DNA of 64,000 nucleotides, taken from NCBI GenBank assembly GCA_029844215.1, contig CM056719.1:1-64000 (forward strand). Reading direction: 5' to 3'. A model generated the notes under the pieces. It had not been told where the DNA came from. It made no database searches and saw nothing but the letters and a program-made list of their open reading frames with translations. Source of the DNA: Przewalskia tangutica. Taxonomy: Eukaryota > Streptophyta > Magnoliopsida > Solanales > Solanaceae. The first letter of the stretch is position 1. Each line of letters opens with the position of its first letter. Positions 47,678-57,801 of the stretch are shown one piece after another. The translations under genes were made by a program, and so were the position numbers.

Positions 47678-50253
47678 GAAAACAAAGAATAAATTGCATG
47701 GGATAGAGTTAGTGTTAAAGTTGGATAAAATAGATAGATAAAATGAAAATAAGAAAACAAAAACAAAAAAACAAAAAAAAAGAAACAAAAGAAAAAAAAA
47801 ATGAAGATGCATGCAGATAGGAATATGCACGTCCTTCCTTTACCCTTTTCATTTCCTTCAATCTTTTGGTTTTTCACCTCCCATAAGTTATAGAAAACTC
47901 CTTCATTTATACATTGTATTTACACACAAACAAATGACATAACATAAAGGTTAGAAAATCAGAAAAAAACAAGTGAACAAGAAGGAAAAAAATCAAGAAA
48001 ATATCAAGGGAGGAAGGAGAACAAGAAAATTAGGGAACACTAAGGAGCAAGGACCACTTGTAGCAACCGAACCACAATCTTTTTCACACTTACAAGGTGA
48101 GTTTTCTCACTCAGAAATTCTTGGTAACATCCTTTATTTTTAGTTCAATACATGTTGGAATAAGAATTGAGTGTTGAAAAGAAATATTGAACTTTTGATT
48201 GTTTAGACAACTAGTTGCGTCATGAACTTTACAAACTGTTCTCACTGAGTTATAATTGTTAGAATTTGATGAAATTCGGAATAATTGTACACCTCTCTAA
48301 TATGATCATATAGAACCAAAAATGAGGTAAAATGGACGTACGGTTTGAAAGTTATCATAGTTCAAAGTTCCTGCCTTAGATTTGGTCGAAATTCGGAAAG
48401 GCATAATTACAGACTGTTTTTATTGAGTTTTACTTATTAAAATTATATGAAAATTTACATGGTTGTAAATCTCTCTGTTACGGACAGATATATATAAATA
48501 TTTATTAAAACGGACTTACGAGTTGAGAGTTATTGTAGTTTGAAGTTGCTGCCTCGGATTCGTCGGAATCCAGAAGGGCAGGACGTTGAAACGTAAAACT
48601 GTACTAATCTGTGGTGAATATAAAAATTGTTGTTAAATGAAAGTTCTATATCTCTTTGATGTGGACATTGTGAGACCTTACGGGGGTCTATCCGACTTAC
48701 GGATTGAGAGTTATCGCTGTTTAAAGTTTCTGCCTCGGATCTATCGAGATCCAGGAAGGGCAGCGAATAAAAGTGTAAAACTGTACCAAATGGTACAGAA
48801 TATGAAAGAATGGTTCACATGGAGACGTGTAGCTCTCTGTTCTCGTCGTTTTGAGAATTTATGGGGCTTGAACAGGTTTACAGATTAGGAGTTATGACTA
48901 TTATAAGATTGGGTGTTGTTTAATAAAAATTCTGCCGAAACAAAGTTCATGTGGCTGTTTTGAGAATAAATTTGTGTTAGTTACCCAAAGTAGTTTTAAA
49001 TGAAATTTGGTACAGTGAAAGATCCCCGTCTTACCTTAGTTTCCGCTTGAGAAACGCCTTAGTTGGAGTTATGGTTAAAAAGTTATAATCGTTACAAGTA
49101 TGAATGACAGAATGTTAGAAAAGAGAATAGTATTTATTTGATCTTCTGAAAAATATGAAAAGTGAATACGTGTTCACATAAATATATTAATATATAATGG
49201 ATAGGGTTGCACGCGCAACAAAGCGTAAAGTGAATCTGGCGTTCACAAATACGTAAGCACAATGGATCGGGTTGCACGCGTAACAAAGCGTAAAGTGAAT
49301 ATGTGTTCACAAATACGTAAATATAATGGATCGGGTTGCGCCGCAACAAAGCGTAAAGTGAATACGCGTTCACAAATACGTAAATATAATGGATCGGGTT
49401 GCGCCGCAACAAAGCGTAAAGTGAATACACGTTCACAAATACGTAAACATAATGGATCGGGTTGCGCGCCGCAACAAAGCGTAAAGTGAATACGTGTTCA
49501 CAAATACGTAAATATAATGGATCGGGTTGCATACAACAAATATGAAAGATGAATACATGTTCACCTATATATAAATATGAAAAGTGAATACGCGTTCACA
49601 AATATATAAATGTAATAAACATGTGAAAATGCGAGGGGATGTCTTAACGTAATACTGAGATAAAATGAAGTGTTAGTTAAGCGAGAATTTCTATGAGAGT
49701 TGTTGCATATTTAAAAATGTTGTAACTTTGATATGTTTTGCAATATGCTTATTACGTTATAATGTGATTGCACTTGGAATATTGTGGTGTTACTTTGAAT
49801 TGCGAGGTAAGGTTCTCACTCGGCCCGGATGGTAGAGTGACTCTTTATTTAACATGTTTGAAAGCGTGATAGAGGAAATACTCACGCCAAGGCTAGCGAT
49901 CGTCCATGACCTCTTGTCATACCAAGTCCATTGCTTGGGCTTGGTACTCGTCGAGTTCGAATGTCGGTTCGATGTCTCGAAATGCCCGTGTGGAATGGTC
50001 TCCGTTCCAACTTAGAACAATATTTGTCAGTATGTCTATATAGAAACAATATTTGCACGAGCATGGGCTCGCGTTATATTTTCAATAAAGTCATAAACAA
50101 ATGTCTTTATTGTTATTTTTATTAATAACTCCGTATTTGAATATAAGTTTAAATTTCTAAATAAAGAGAATTAAATGGTGCTCCTGGTGGAAAATAATTG
50201 TCCAGGTGCCATCACGCCCTAAGTAAAGACTTAGGAAAATTTGGGGCGTGACA
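47588..50253 (+). repeat. 3' LTR of the Tekay-like element
   Basis: Same structure as 39722-42383, with the (AT)n tract (47638-47673), the ~180-bp ladder and the ~60-bp CpG block. Followed by ccttt, the likely right TSD. Confidence 0.93.
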
Positions 50254-50362
50254 CCTTTCCACCGCGTCCCTACTACGGTTGAGAGATTTCTGGCGGCGTT
50301 GGATCTTAAGGGCGTGTTTCGACAGCTAATGCCTTCTGACTGTGCTCATCCTGCTTAGCACG

Positions 50363-51013
50363 TCAAGTCTCTTCGAGCAACAACTGCGAGCGAGCTTTGT
50401 TAAAGCTGGGTAACGGATCTTCCTGTTGAATCATGGTGTCCAAAATATCATATTCGCCTTTAGGAAGGCCAACAATCAATTGTAACACGGTTTGGTGTCG
50501 ATGTGAGTAGTCGGCAGTGAGTTGATGCATCGGTAGCTTTAAGCGTTTGCGATGCTTCACATTGGAAAAGTTTTCAAGACGTGTATTGTTAAATTGCTCC
50601 TCTAAATACACAACACGGGTGTGCTTATTTTCCTGAAAAATTTCCTCCAAACGATTCCACAAGTCACGGGCTGTGGAGTCAGATTTCATGATAGTAAGAA
50701 GTAAATCCTGAGAAATACTACCATATATCCATTGTTTGACGCCGGCGTCTAGACGACGCCAAGTAGAATCATCAACCTCCTAAGGGCGTGGAATGGTGTC
50801 ATCAATATGATCAAGCACGTTGTAGAGACATGCATGATTTCGAAACAGTTCAACCCAAGGAGAATACTGATTGTTTTCTTGATCAAGAATGACGGGGATA
50901 TGGTTCTTGATGTTGGAAACAGTTAGGACGGGATGAAAAGATGGTGACGACTTGGTGGTGGGATTTGTGGAGGTAGAAGCGTCAAGAATAGTGGGAGAAT
51001 CCTGATCATCCAC
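50363..51013 (-). pseudogene. Copia gag (UBN2/DUF4219-like)
   Basis: Starts MDDQDSPTILDASTS at 51013, then NIKNHIPVILDQENNQYSPW and ELFRNHACLYNVLDHID, a stop after IPRP, then DDSTWRRLDAGVKQW in frame and the open piece 50363-50689 with TARDLWNRLEEIFQENKHTR, YLEEQFNNTRLENF and IVGLPKGEYDILDTMI. This is the capsid-like part of a short-LTR copia. It is cut off from protease by the gypsy insertion at 50253. Two stops or frame changes are seen. Confidence 0.85.
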
Positions 51014-51063
51014 TTAGAGAAGAGGGGAAAGAAAAAGAAAAACTTAGAAATTTTGGAGGGAGA

Positions 51064-51098
51064 GGCGCCGCGGCAACCGAGAGGGGGGGCCGGCGGTA
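51064..51098. repeat. Decayed GC dyad in the copia leader
   Basis: ggcgccgcggcaac (51064), 7 bp, gggggccggcggta (51085), between the primer site and gag. Confidence 0.55.
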
Positions 51099-51130
51099 GC
51101 TCAACTTAAAAACAAGGGTTTTTGTTTTAG

Positions 51131-51143
51131 GATCTTGATACCA
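51131..51143 (-). other. Copia primer-binding site
   Basis: The minus strand reads tggtatcaagatc, directly after the 5' LTR, an iMet-like site. Confidence 0.75.
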
Positions 51144-51349
51144 TGTTAGATGATATTAATCTCCCTTGGGGAGTATTTCATTAATATCAAAGTATATATA
51201 GAGTACAATGTTCATCCCTTATACAATAGGAATCCTAAACCTATACAAAAGAGGAATCCTAGTCTTACCATAATTATATTTACACAATATATGGAAATAT
51301 TCTAATTATGGGTAGGGATACAATTATTTCTATGATATACATGTTTACA
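51144..51349 (-). repeat. Copia 5' LTR
   Basis: tgttagatga to catgtttaca; partner of 31001-31206. Followed by gatcc, the likely right TSD. Confidence 0.93.
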
Positions 51350-51665
51350 GATCCAACTCCTTACATTATCCTTCCTCATTGTAAAACAAAAGGGAAAAGT
51401 GAATAGAAAAAGTAACACAAATTCTAGTTTTTGTCCCAAAACACTGTGTGAATTTGACAATTTGATTTTACCTTTGTGTTTGACATCTCTAGCCCCTCCT
51501 ATAATTTCATCTTCCATATGCCTTAATCACATTTTCTATACCCCCTCTACACTTACTTAACTTTCTACCCCTTGCCTTTCTCTTCAAATATCATATTAAC
51601 AACTATGATATATGCAATGTCAGTGTTTTTTTGTGCTTTTGAACTGTAGTTTTTTGCTTGTAACA
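51350..51665 (-). other. 3' flank or 3' UTR of the CRIB gene
   Basis: AT-rich unique sequence with no ORF of note between the stop codon of the CRIB gene and the copia element. Part of it is probably transcribed 3' UTR. No clear poly(A) signal was identified. Confidence 0.5.
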
Positions 51666-53733
51666 TTAAGACACTTCTATGGCTGCTGGTGTGTGATTTC
51701 CTTCAACAGATTTAGCCTTGTGTTTAGTTGCTCGCGATGATCTCAATGTGGATGGTGAACTAGACTTTGGAGAGGAAGTCGACTTGGGCTTCCTCCTTTT
51801 ATGTTTCTTCGGAGGACTAGGAACATCTGAAGTTGTCATGTCTTTGTACATGTTTGGTGTTGTTAGTTGCCTCTCTGTCTCTCCACAACCTGTCAAAAAC
51901 ATGCCCGCACATTGAAATAAACAAGTAGTACAAAAGCAAGCGGTTCAATTGTATTCATTGCTTTTGACTAAAAATATGTGTCATATGCAAAACAAAATAT
52001 TGTGGAGAGGTATATGTCCATGAGCAAAAGCTCCTATGATGATATATATTGGTGGTTGATATGTAATGCAACTTGAGTAATAGAGTCTCGTGCTATGAAT
52101 GCATAAGCAGGTTAGAAGGGAGAGGGAGGTCAGAAGCGTCTACACCGTAAAAATGGTTTTCGACGGGATGAATAGGGAAAATATTCATAAAGTAAATTTG
52201 AAGCATAATCCAGATTCCAGAAGAAAAAAGTCAGTATAATCAGATCACGCTCATTTTGAATTCTAAATTCGCCTCTGAAGGAGTGATTTGTGAATACTAC
52301 ATTAGGGAGCCATAATATAAGTCAAGATCTTGCATACCAGCCAACATTACTTTAGACAAAGACACCAGATATGTTTTGTCCCTTTTTGGCCATGTTAAAG
52401 ATATCTATCTTGTGAAAGATGAGCCAAAACGTTTCCCTTCTCCGGAGTCAAAAATCTTAAAGAAAATAAGAAAACTTTTCTTCATTTTGTAACATATAAC
52501 ATATTCTATTAAGTCTTAGCCACGCCACAAATCATAGGACAAGCACATGATTTAAAGCTTCAGATCAAAACAGTAGATGATTTCTTCTGTCTAAGGTTTG
52601 GTGAGTAGAGTTACTCGATATCTGTACTGATAGGAAATAGCAGGTAAACGATAGAATAGTCGAGTGGCACGAAGCTGGCACTGACACCACCATTATAAAA
52701 GAAAGAAAGGCATCTTTTGTTGTTAATTTTTGGCTTATTCAATAGATGTTTCTGGTTGTGCAAAAGGGAAAAGGAGTTTGAAGCAAAACTAACCTTGAGA
52801 TGACCATGGAGAAATAGCATAACCAGAATGACCAATAGAAGTTGCTGCAAATTCAGGCCCTGCCTTGAATGCTTTCATCTTCAATTCAACAACACCAAAA
52901 CCAGATAAACAGAAATGTCAGGCATATGGCAAAGCCTTTCATACAAAACAATGAATTGCCTATTGTCAAATGCAATGTGAAAGAATACTTAAATCGCATT
53001 GGATGTTTACACCTAATTAAACAAATTAACTTTAAGAGTTACAAGAGAAAGGGCATCGTGGCGCATGAAGCATCCTATGTTCACTCAGGGTCCAGGGAAG
53101 AGTAGGGGTGTAATGTAGGCAGTTTACCCTGACGCAAGCACAATGACTGATTCCATGGTTGAAACCCGTGATCCATTGGTCAAACGGAGACAACTTTAAG
53201 AGTTACAAACTAAAGTTTAAAAAAAAGTCAGCTAGGCGCACGAGGCATCCCGCGTTCACGCAGGGTTCGGGGAAGGGCAACACCCCAAAGGGTGTAATGT
53301 AGGCATTCTACCATGACACAAGCATCAATAGATGATTTCACGACTCGAACAAGGAGACAATTTTAAGAATTACAAACTAGACTGAAAATACATAATATCT
53401 TGAATTCAATAGTTTGATGCAAACATTGGGTGCGAATAATTGTTTTCTGAGGCAAATATATGAACAAAAGGATGAGGGAAAAGATAACATACCCAAGTAG
53501 GTGCACCTCCAGAGGGACCTTCCCAACCAATATGTGCAACATGCTTAACATCAGTTGGACATCCAATCTCCAACTCCCTCTCCTTAACAACTGTAAATTT
53601 ACAAACTTATTTTTCACTTTTAGCCTAAAAAATTACCCAAATTTCAAGAAAACATACAATCCCAAAGAAGGGAAAAAAGGTTACCAAAAATACTGGTGAT
53701 ATATTTGTAAATTCCCTTCACTTTGGTTGCCAT
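51666..53733 (-). CDS. RIC: CRIB-motif ROP-interacting protein (RIC10/RIC11-like), four coding exons
   Basis: Exons on the minus strand: 53733-53685, 53590-53493, 52878-52794 and 51889-51666, all with GT-AG introns. The joined frame is open for 151 residues plus stop (taa at 51666-51668). The start MATKVKGIYKYITSIF and the CRIB core EIGCPTDVKHVAHIGW (residues ~23-38, with the paired His of the motif) are followed by GPSGGAPTW at the exon 2/3 border, FKAGPEFAATSIGHSG in exon 3, and a basic Ser/Lys-rich tail (PPKKHKRRKPKSTSSPK) in exon 4. RIC proteins bind active ROP/RAC GTPases through the CRIB motif and relay polarity and cytoskeletal signals at the plasma membrane and cytoplasm. Intact frame, splice sites and unique sequence mark it as a real host gene. 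An upstream exon may exist: ATG at 54803 reads MAYAFTSK, and splicing from 54777/54776 to the acceptor before tctataacatgg would join in frame, but its TATA-like box is too close, so it may be 5' UTR. Confidence 0.85.
53028..53375 (-). repeat. Two SINE-like copies in tandem, sharing a target duplication (intron 2)
   Basis: The 17-bp sequence aactttaagagttacaa occurs at 53028 and 53192, and in a mutated form at 53359. Between these lie two related ~147-150-bp copies (53045-53191 and 53209-53358) in the same orientation. Common parts are gcgcatgaagcatcc/gcgcacgaggcatcc, gggtgtaatgtaggca, and a tRNA B-box-like motif read on the minus strand (gttcgagtc, 53341-53349). On the minus strand copy 2 ends in a T-run (ctgactttttt), as in Au-type plant SINEs. 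The family name is not certain. Confidence 0.6.
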
Positions 53734-55020
53734 GTTATAGACTGTAAAGGCCCAAAAATCCAATAGTACTCTTCTTAGAATTGAAACAGAACACAGATAG
53801 AAGGACCACCACAATGAGAAGAACTGATTCCTTTGCCTAACAAAAAAAATTAGAAACTTTACTTTTCTCGTATGTAGTGCAAAATTGCACATTTCAAAAG
53901 GTAAAAGGATTTAATCTTCCAGAATTTTCACTAAGGATATTCAAAATATAACGAAGTAATGACACGAAAAAGCCAAGAGAATTAAATATCTATTTTTCAT
54001 ACATAAAGATTAATTTGACTTTATATACACAGTGAAATTTTCCAAGGGGTAACACAAGGTACTTATTAGATCGTACTTATTCGGTCTAATAGAATGATTT
54101 TGCCGTATCCAGACTAATACCAATCCAAGCCATTTCATGAATAAAATGTGATCAATTAACCAACCAACAAAATCACTTGTTACAAATAAGATCTTGTTAT
54201 TGCATCGAAAGAGATAAATATTGACTAATCTGGATAACATTGAACTTGATAAAATGAAATGATTGAATAATTGAAAAAGAACCTCCTTGCACCCCTAGCT
54301 CCACCACTGGTTTGGGGCAAGGGCAGAGCTATATGAGCCGTGGAAAAGGGTAAACAATTATTTATGTATATGTAAATTGTATACTCTTTTTGTCATAAGG
54401 AATATTCTACCATAACGGGAAAAATAGCTCAAAAGTTGCTTAATATTATACATTTGAATCCCAAGTGTGGCATTCTTGAATTTTTTTCAAATCCTCTTGT
54501 TAGAATTCTTAGCCCAGTTTCGGAAAATTACACTGTAAAAAAAAAGGATAAAAACAAATCTTTTGTAATGAATTGTTGAATATCTTTGCCAATTGCAATG
54601 AGGGAAGCTTCTTGTATAGCGCGGCAAAGATGGCTCAAAAATTGCTTTACATCATGAGTTTGAATTCTAGGTTTGACATTCTTCCAAATATTTTTTTTAA
54701 ACCCCTTTAAAATTCTGATATTCTTGATTAACAAAAGGAAAATACGATCTGAAATGAATAACGTAATAATTATAATACCTTTTGAGGTAAATGCATAAGC
54801 CATGCAGAAAAAAAGGAGATGAAAAAGGGAATATATAAGCTTCTTCTATCTCCTTCTAACTGCATTCCATCATTAATATCTGCCTTCAACTATAATTTAG
54901 TGTATACATATGCATGCAATAAAAGCATGCATATATGAAGAATTAACAAAGAAAGAGGAAATTAAATCAAGAAAAGAAATATGGTATGAGGGGGCAGTGG
55001 CGGATCTACCGAGTTTGAAG
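53734..55020 (-). other. Upstream region of the CRIB gene
   Basis: No coding ORF stands out. An AG acceptor directly before tctataacATG at 53742-53744 suggests a 5'-UTR intron. A TATA-like tatata is read on the minus strand near 54831-54836. The SINE-like debris at 54290-54770 would then be inside that intron. Confidence 0.4.
54290..54770. repeat. SINE-like fragments
   Basis: Two similar pieces, agctcaaaagttgcttaata at ~54427 and ggctcaaaaattgctttaca at ~54632. Each is followed by a B-box-like tttgaatccc or tttgaattctagg, then gacattctt and a T-rich end. Just left, tgcacccctagctccaccac and gggcaagggcagagctatat face each other, the ends of another tRNA-like repeat in inverted orientation. All lie upstream of the CRIB start codon. 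Confidence 0.45.
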
Positions 55021-55264
55021 TGGAGACTTCGAATTGTTCAAGTTTTTTTCTTTCCCTTATTTTTATTTCAGTTTATGTTGAATTTTGTATTAGTTCTTAG
55101 CATGACAATGTCTAGGAGCTAATCTCGTTTTTAGGGTTTTCCGTCGAATCGCTTGAAACTTTTTCATACAGTTAATGCATAGTTATTGATTTCTTCTTCA
55201 GCATATTAATGGCCGAGAGCGGACCTTTTTGGATATATAATCCAAGTCGAGAGTAGAGTTACAG
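55021..55264 (+). repeat. 244-bp segment duplicated from an Athila-like LTR
   Basis: By eye it differs from 56543-56786 at one position in 244. Both copies run from tggagacttcg to gagttacag. It contains the LTR core (tttcagtttatgttgaattt, agttcttagcatgacaatgt) and the first ~60 bp of the foreign insert at 56728. It is a displaced LTR fragment. Confidence 0.85.
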
Positions 55265-55375
55265 AAAAAATCACAGTGTTGTATAAGGGAATGAGGATGT
55301 TGTGCTTGTTCAAAAGTGGAAAATAGCTTTGCAAAAAAAAAACCACGCGTGTTCACGTCAACAAGCGTGCACACT

Positions 55376-55620
55376 ATCCGAAGCCCTAGACCAGTTGGTC
55401 TTGAAGGCAAAGGGTATCCTCATTGGGTGGTGTGGGAGAGCTTGGTCACAAGTTTGAAACCCAGTAACGCTGCGCCGCCTCTTGAGGGAGCACATCACGC
55501 TGGCTTGTCAAGTGTGGTTTAAGCGGGCGGCGTGGTTTGCGAGCTATTGCGTCGATCGGGGTTTACCAATAGGCGCACTCGAAAGAGCAGCGGTTGCGGG
55601 TTCCTTCGTCAACAAAAAAA
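55376..55620 (+). mobile_element. SINE with poly(A) and 15-bp target duplication
   Basis: A 245-bp insertion flanked by acaagcgtgcacact (55361-55375) and acaagtgtgcacact (55621-55635), one mismatch. It starts with atccgaagccctagacc and has tRNA-like boxes (tggtgtgggagagcttggtc, then a B-box-like gtttgaaaccc). It ends in aacaaaaaaa. It carries no protein and depends on LINE machinery. Confidence 0.75.
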
Positions 55621-55912
55621 ACAAGTGTGCACACTGCACGTCCGCCACGGGGGAGAAACCTAACTCGCTTTCTCTCTCTCTTTTTTGTTCTATTTGTTGT
55701 TTAAATGTGGAAATTGTTTTGTTTTGGAAATCTAAGGATACCGGGAGGGAGAAGGAAAAAAAATGAAAAATTAGCCAAGAAAGGGAAAGAGAAATAGAAG
55801 TAAGGTGGACAACTACCAAAACTGTCTAAAAAAGGTTGAGAGGTTAGCTTACAAAGAACCAGGGTCCTCTCAAATATTTTGTGTGCCCTATTCTAATTCG
55901 TAAAAGTGAGTC

Positions 55913-56040
55913 CTTAATTAGGCTAACATCTGCGAATTATGAGTCTTTACAGTAAATTTTGGCTAATACTACTTAATAAAAAATAAAAAAAGAGGCCCTA
56001 AAATTTTTTATTTTTCGGGGGACCCTGTGCGGTAGCACAC
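55913..56040 (+). repeat. Direct repeat flanking the LTR-gag segment, left copy
   Basis: Shares ttaattaggctaacatctgc, tttacagtaaattttggcta, atactacttaataaaaaa and ggccctaaa with 59102-59235 on the other side of the Athila-like LTR and gag. Confidence 0.8.
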
Positions 56041-56306
56041 TGTTAAGTGTATTTTATACACTCTTTTGAGTCCTATTTAGTTAGTATTTTACTCTTTTAT
56101 TTTGCGTTTAGTATAGTGTTAGGTGTGTTTTTCTTTCATTTGTGTCACAACGGTCATAAAGGAGAAGATACTACTTTTGAGGATGAAATTTCACATTAAA
56201 AGGCCAAGAAATGAAGCCTAAGAAGTCCCGGGAAGCATAGAAGAAATCATACGAAGTCCGGACAGAAAAATGACGAAAAACCAAAAAACTAGCAAAGGAC
56301 GTCGTC

Positions 56307-56393
56307 GGCGCCGCGGCGCCAATTATACTGAGGGCTCTGATTTTGTCGCAGGATTTTTGGCGCTGTGGCGCCAGCCTACAGGGCCACGGCGCC
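56307..56393. repeat. GC arm plus GC dyad in the plus-strand Athila-like LTR
   Basis: ggcgccgcggcgcc (56307-56320) is a perfect palindrome with a weak second arm. ggcgctgtggcgcc (56359), 7 bp, agggccacggcgcc (56380) is a full dyad showing CG-to-TG/CA changes. Confidence 0.8.
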
Positions 56394-56727
56394 GATGCGG
56401 GATTTCAGATTTCTGGGCCGATTTTCACAGGGTTATTAGGGTTCGAAAGGCAATTTTTCTCAGCTATAAAATCCCTAAACCCTGACCATACACCATATCT
56501 CATATCATACTTTGGAGAGAAGAAAATGAGGCAAGACACAATTGGAGACTTCGAATTGTTCAAGTTCTTTTCTTTCCCTTATTTTTATTTCAGTTTATGT
56601 TGAATTTTGTATTAGTTCTTAGCATGACAATGTCTAGGAGCTAATCTCGTTTTTAGGGTTTTCCGTCGAATCGCTTGAAACTTTTTCATACAGTTAATGC
56701 ATAGTTATTGATTTCTTCTTCAGCATA

Positions 56728-56979
56728 TTAATGGCCGAGAGCGGACCTTTTTGGATATATAATCCAAGTCGAGAGTAGAGTTACAGGAAAAGTCGTCTGA
56801 TGGAAAACGACTTTCACGTTCGGTTCAGAGAGCACTTTTTTCGTTCAGAATTCCTCGTTCCCTTTTGTGTGAATTCCCCACCGGCGAATTCAAAACTTGT
56901 GGGGCCCTATCTATTCCATCTCTCGAGCCCCGAAGAAAAACCCCCTACCCTTCGGACTCCATATATCTTGTGAGGTACA
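56728..56979 (+). other. Foreign ~250-bp insert in the LTR, possibly mitochondrial group II intron sequence
   Basis: Relative to the two related LTRs, sequence between cttcagcata and tctattcaatattgtattg is extra. At 56790-56826 it has tgatggaaaacgac and tttcacgttcggttc, resembling domain V near the 3' end of plant mitochondrial group II introns, followed by exon-like GC-balanced sequence (cgagccccgaagaaaaaccc). The pairing of the domain V stem is imperfect. I infer an organelle-derived insert. Which intron is not known. Confidence 0.4.
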
Positions 56980-57587
56980 ATCTATTCAATATTGTATTGA
57001 TTGCTTGATAATTAACTGGCCATTAATTGTCATAACTTATATGATTTCGAATTGAGGTCCGAGAGGAGAGATTTGAATATGTTGTAGTTGTTTAGACATA
57101 GGTTAAAATCGTGGACGAAAGTACCCCGATACTTGTGTAGTATTTAAGGTTATTGTTCTTAATCCTCCTGTGTGGTAAAATCTATCATAGAAATATAGAA
57201 GGTTTCTGCATAAGGTTGAGTTTTATATATCCTAACCGGATGTAGAACATATTAGTTAACCTGCTATCTTAATAAGAAGAAGAGTCATTAGCATTGCATT
57301 AACAAGTGAAAGAGTAAATAATTGAGGAGATTGGAAGCCATATTTCCTTCATAACTGCTTTAAACCAAAGTATTATCATCATTAGCTTAAATTTCTGCAC
57401 TTTACATAGTTTTAATTCTTAGTTTAAAATCTCAAACAAAAGAACGATTACCAAATAGATACCATAGATTAGATATTCGGTACTTGACAAACCAGTCTCT
57501 GAGGACGATAACTCGGTCTTACAGATCTTTATTACTTGAATGATACGTACACTTGCGTAAGCATACGAAAATATCGCAAAAAGTTTT

Positions 57588-57605
57588 TGGCGCCGTTGCC
57601 GGGGA
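57588..57605 (+). other. Primer-binding site, tRNA-Asp type
   Basis: TGGCGCCGTTGCCGGGGA a few bases after the LTR, identical to the site at 35701-35720 on the minus strand. Confidence 0.85.
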
Positions 57606-57801
57606 CTGGCGTACTGTTAATATCGAATTATCTATTCTTATTTCTAATTTAGTTTTTATTTTCTGTCTTTTTATTTTTATTTTTATTTTAGAACATTCTG
57701 TCGTGATCTGCTTGTTGTTTTTTATCAGTCTCAGGAACTTAGTTTATGCGAAGTAGGAGAGGAGCAGACATTCCTATCCTCTGAACCCTGGGATTGAGAG
57801 A

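Larger units (their letters stand above)
39722..50253 (+). mobile_element. Ty3-gypsy element, Tekay/Del-like, long LTRs, defective interior
   Basis: LTRs 39722-42383 and 47588-50253 (2662 and 2666 bp) start tgtaaaatc and end ggggcgtgaca. An iMet-type primer site (42387-42398) and a polypurine tract (47575-47587) frame a 5.2-kb interior. Flanking acttt and ccttt match at 4 of 5 bases. The interior has a gag fragment, a non-coding filler with tandem repeats, and a decayed RT-RNase H-integrase ending in a chromodomain-like tail. The LTRs are much better preserved than the genes. It inserted in the copia element between gag and protease. Confidence 0.93.
31001..51349 (-). mobile_element. Ty1-copia element (Ale/Retrofit-like), split by two nested insertions
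   Basis: The LTRs are 206 bp each (31001-31206 and 51144-51349). Flanks gatct and gatcc match at 4 of 5 bases. Removing the two insertions (32006-37026 and 39722-50253) leaves about 4.8 kb, the normal length for a short-LTR copia. Order on the minus strand: LTR, primer-binding site, gag (50363-51013), gag-protease linker and protease (39000-39610), integrase (37950-38970), RT (37037-37700), RNase H (31159-31812), LTR. Domain order protease-integrase-RT-RNase H is diagnostic of copia. Several frameshifts and stops make it inactive. Confidence 0.93.
56041..57581 (+). repeat. Athila/Tat-like LTR (1541 bp), plus strand
   Basis: TGTTAAG start, end just before a tRNA-Asp primer site. It is homologous in inverted window orientation to the LTRs at 32006 and 35727: gtggacgaaagtaccccgat, aatcctcctgtgtggtaaaa and cctaaccgga are shared. 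Its U3-like part carries one single GC arm and one complete GC dyad (56307-56393), and the middle carries a ~250-bp foreign insert (56728-56979). Confidence 0.85.

Noticed and set aside
53644..53892. 82-residue minus-strand ORF taken as a separate gene
   Set aside because: It is read-through of CRIB exon 1 into its introns; splice sites explain the real coding part. The ORFs at 53363-53617 and 52611-52850 are wrong-frame readings of exons 2 and 3.
55482..55819. ORFs of 91-94 residues on both strands
   Set aside because: They overlap the SINE and its poly(A) and the CT-rich flank; no protein-like pattern.
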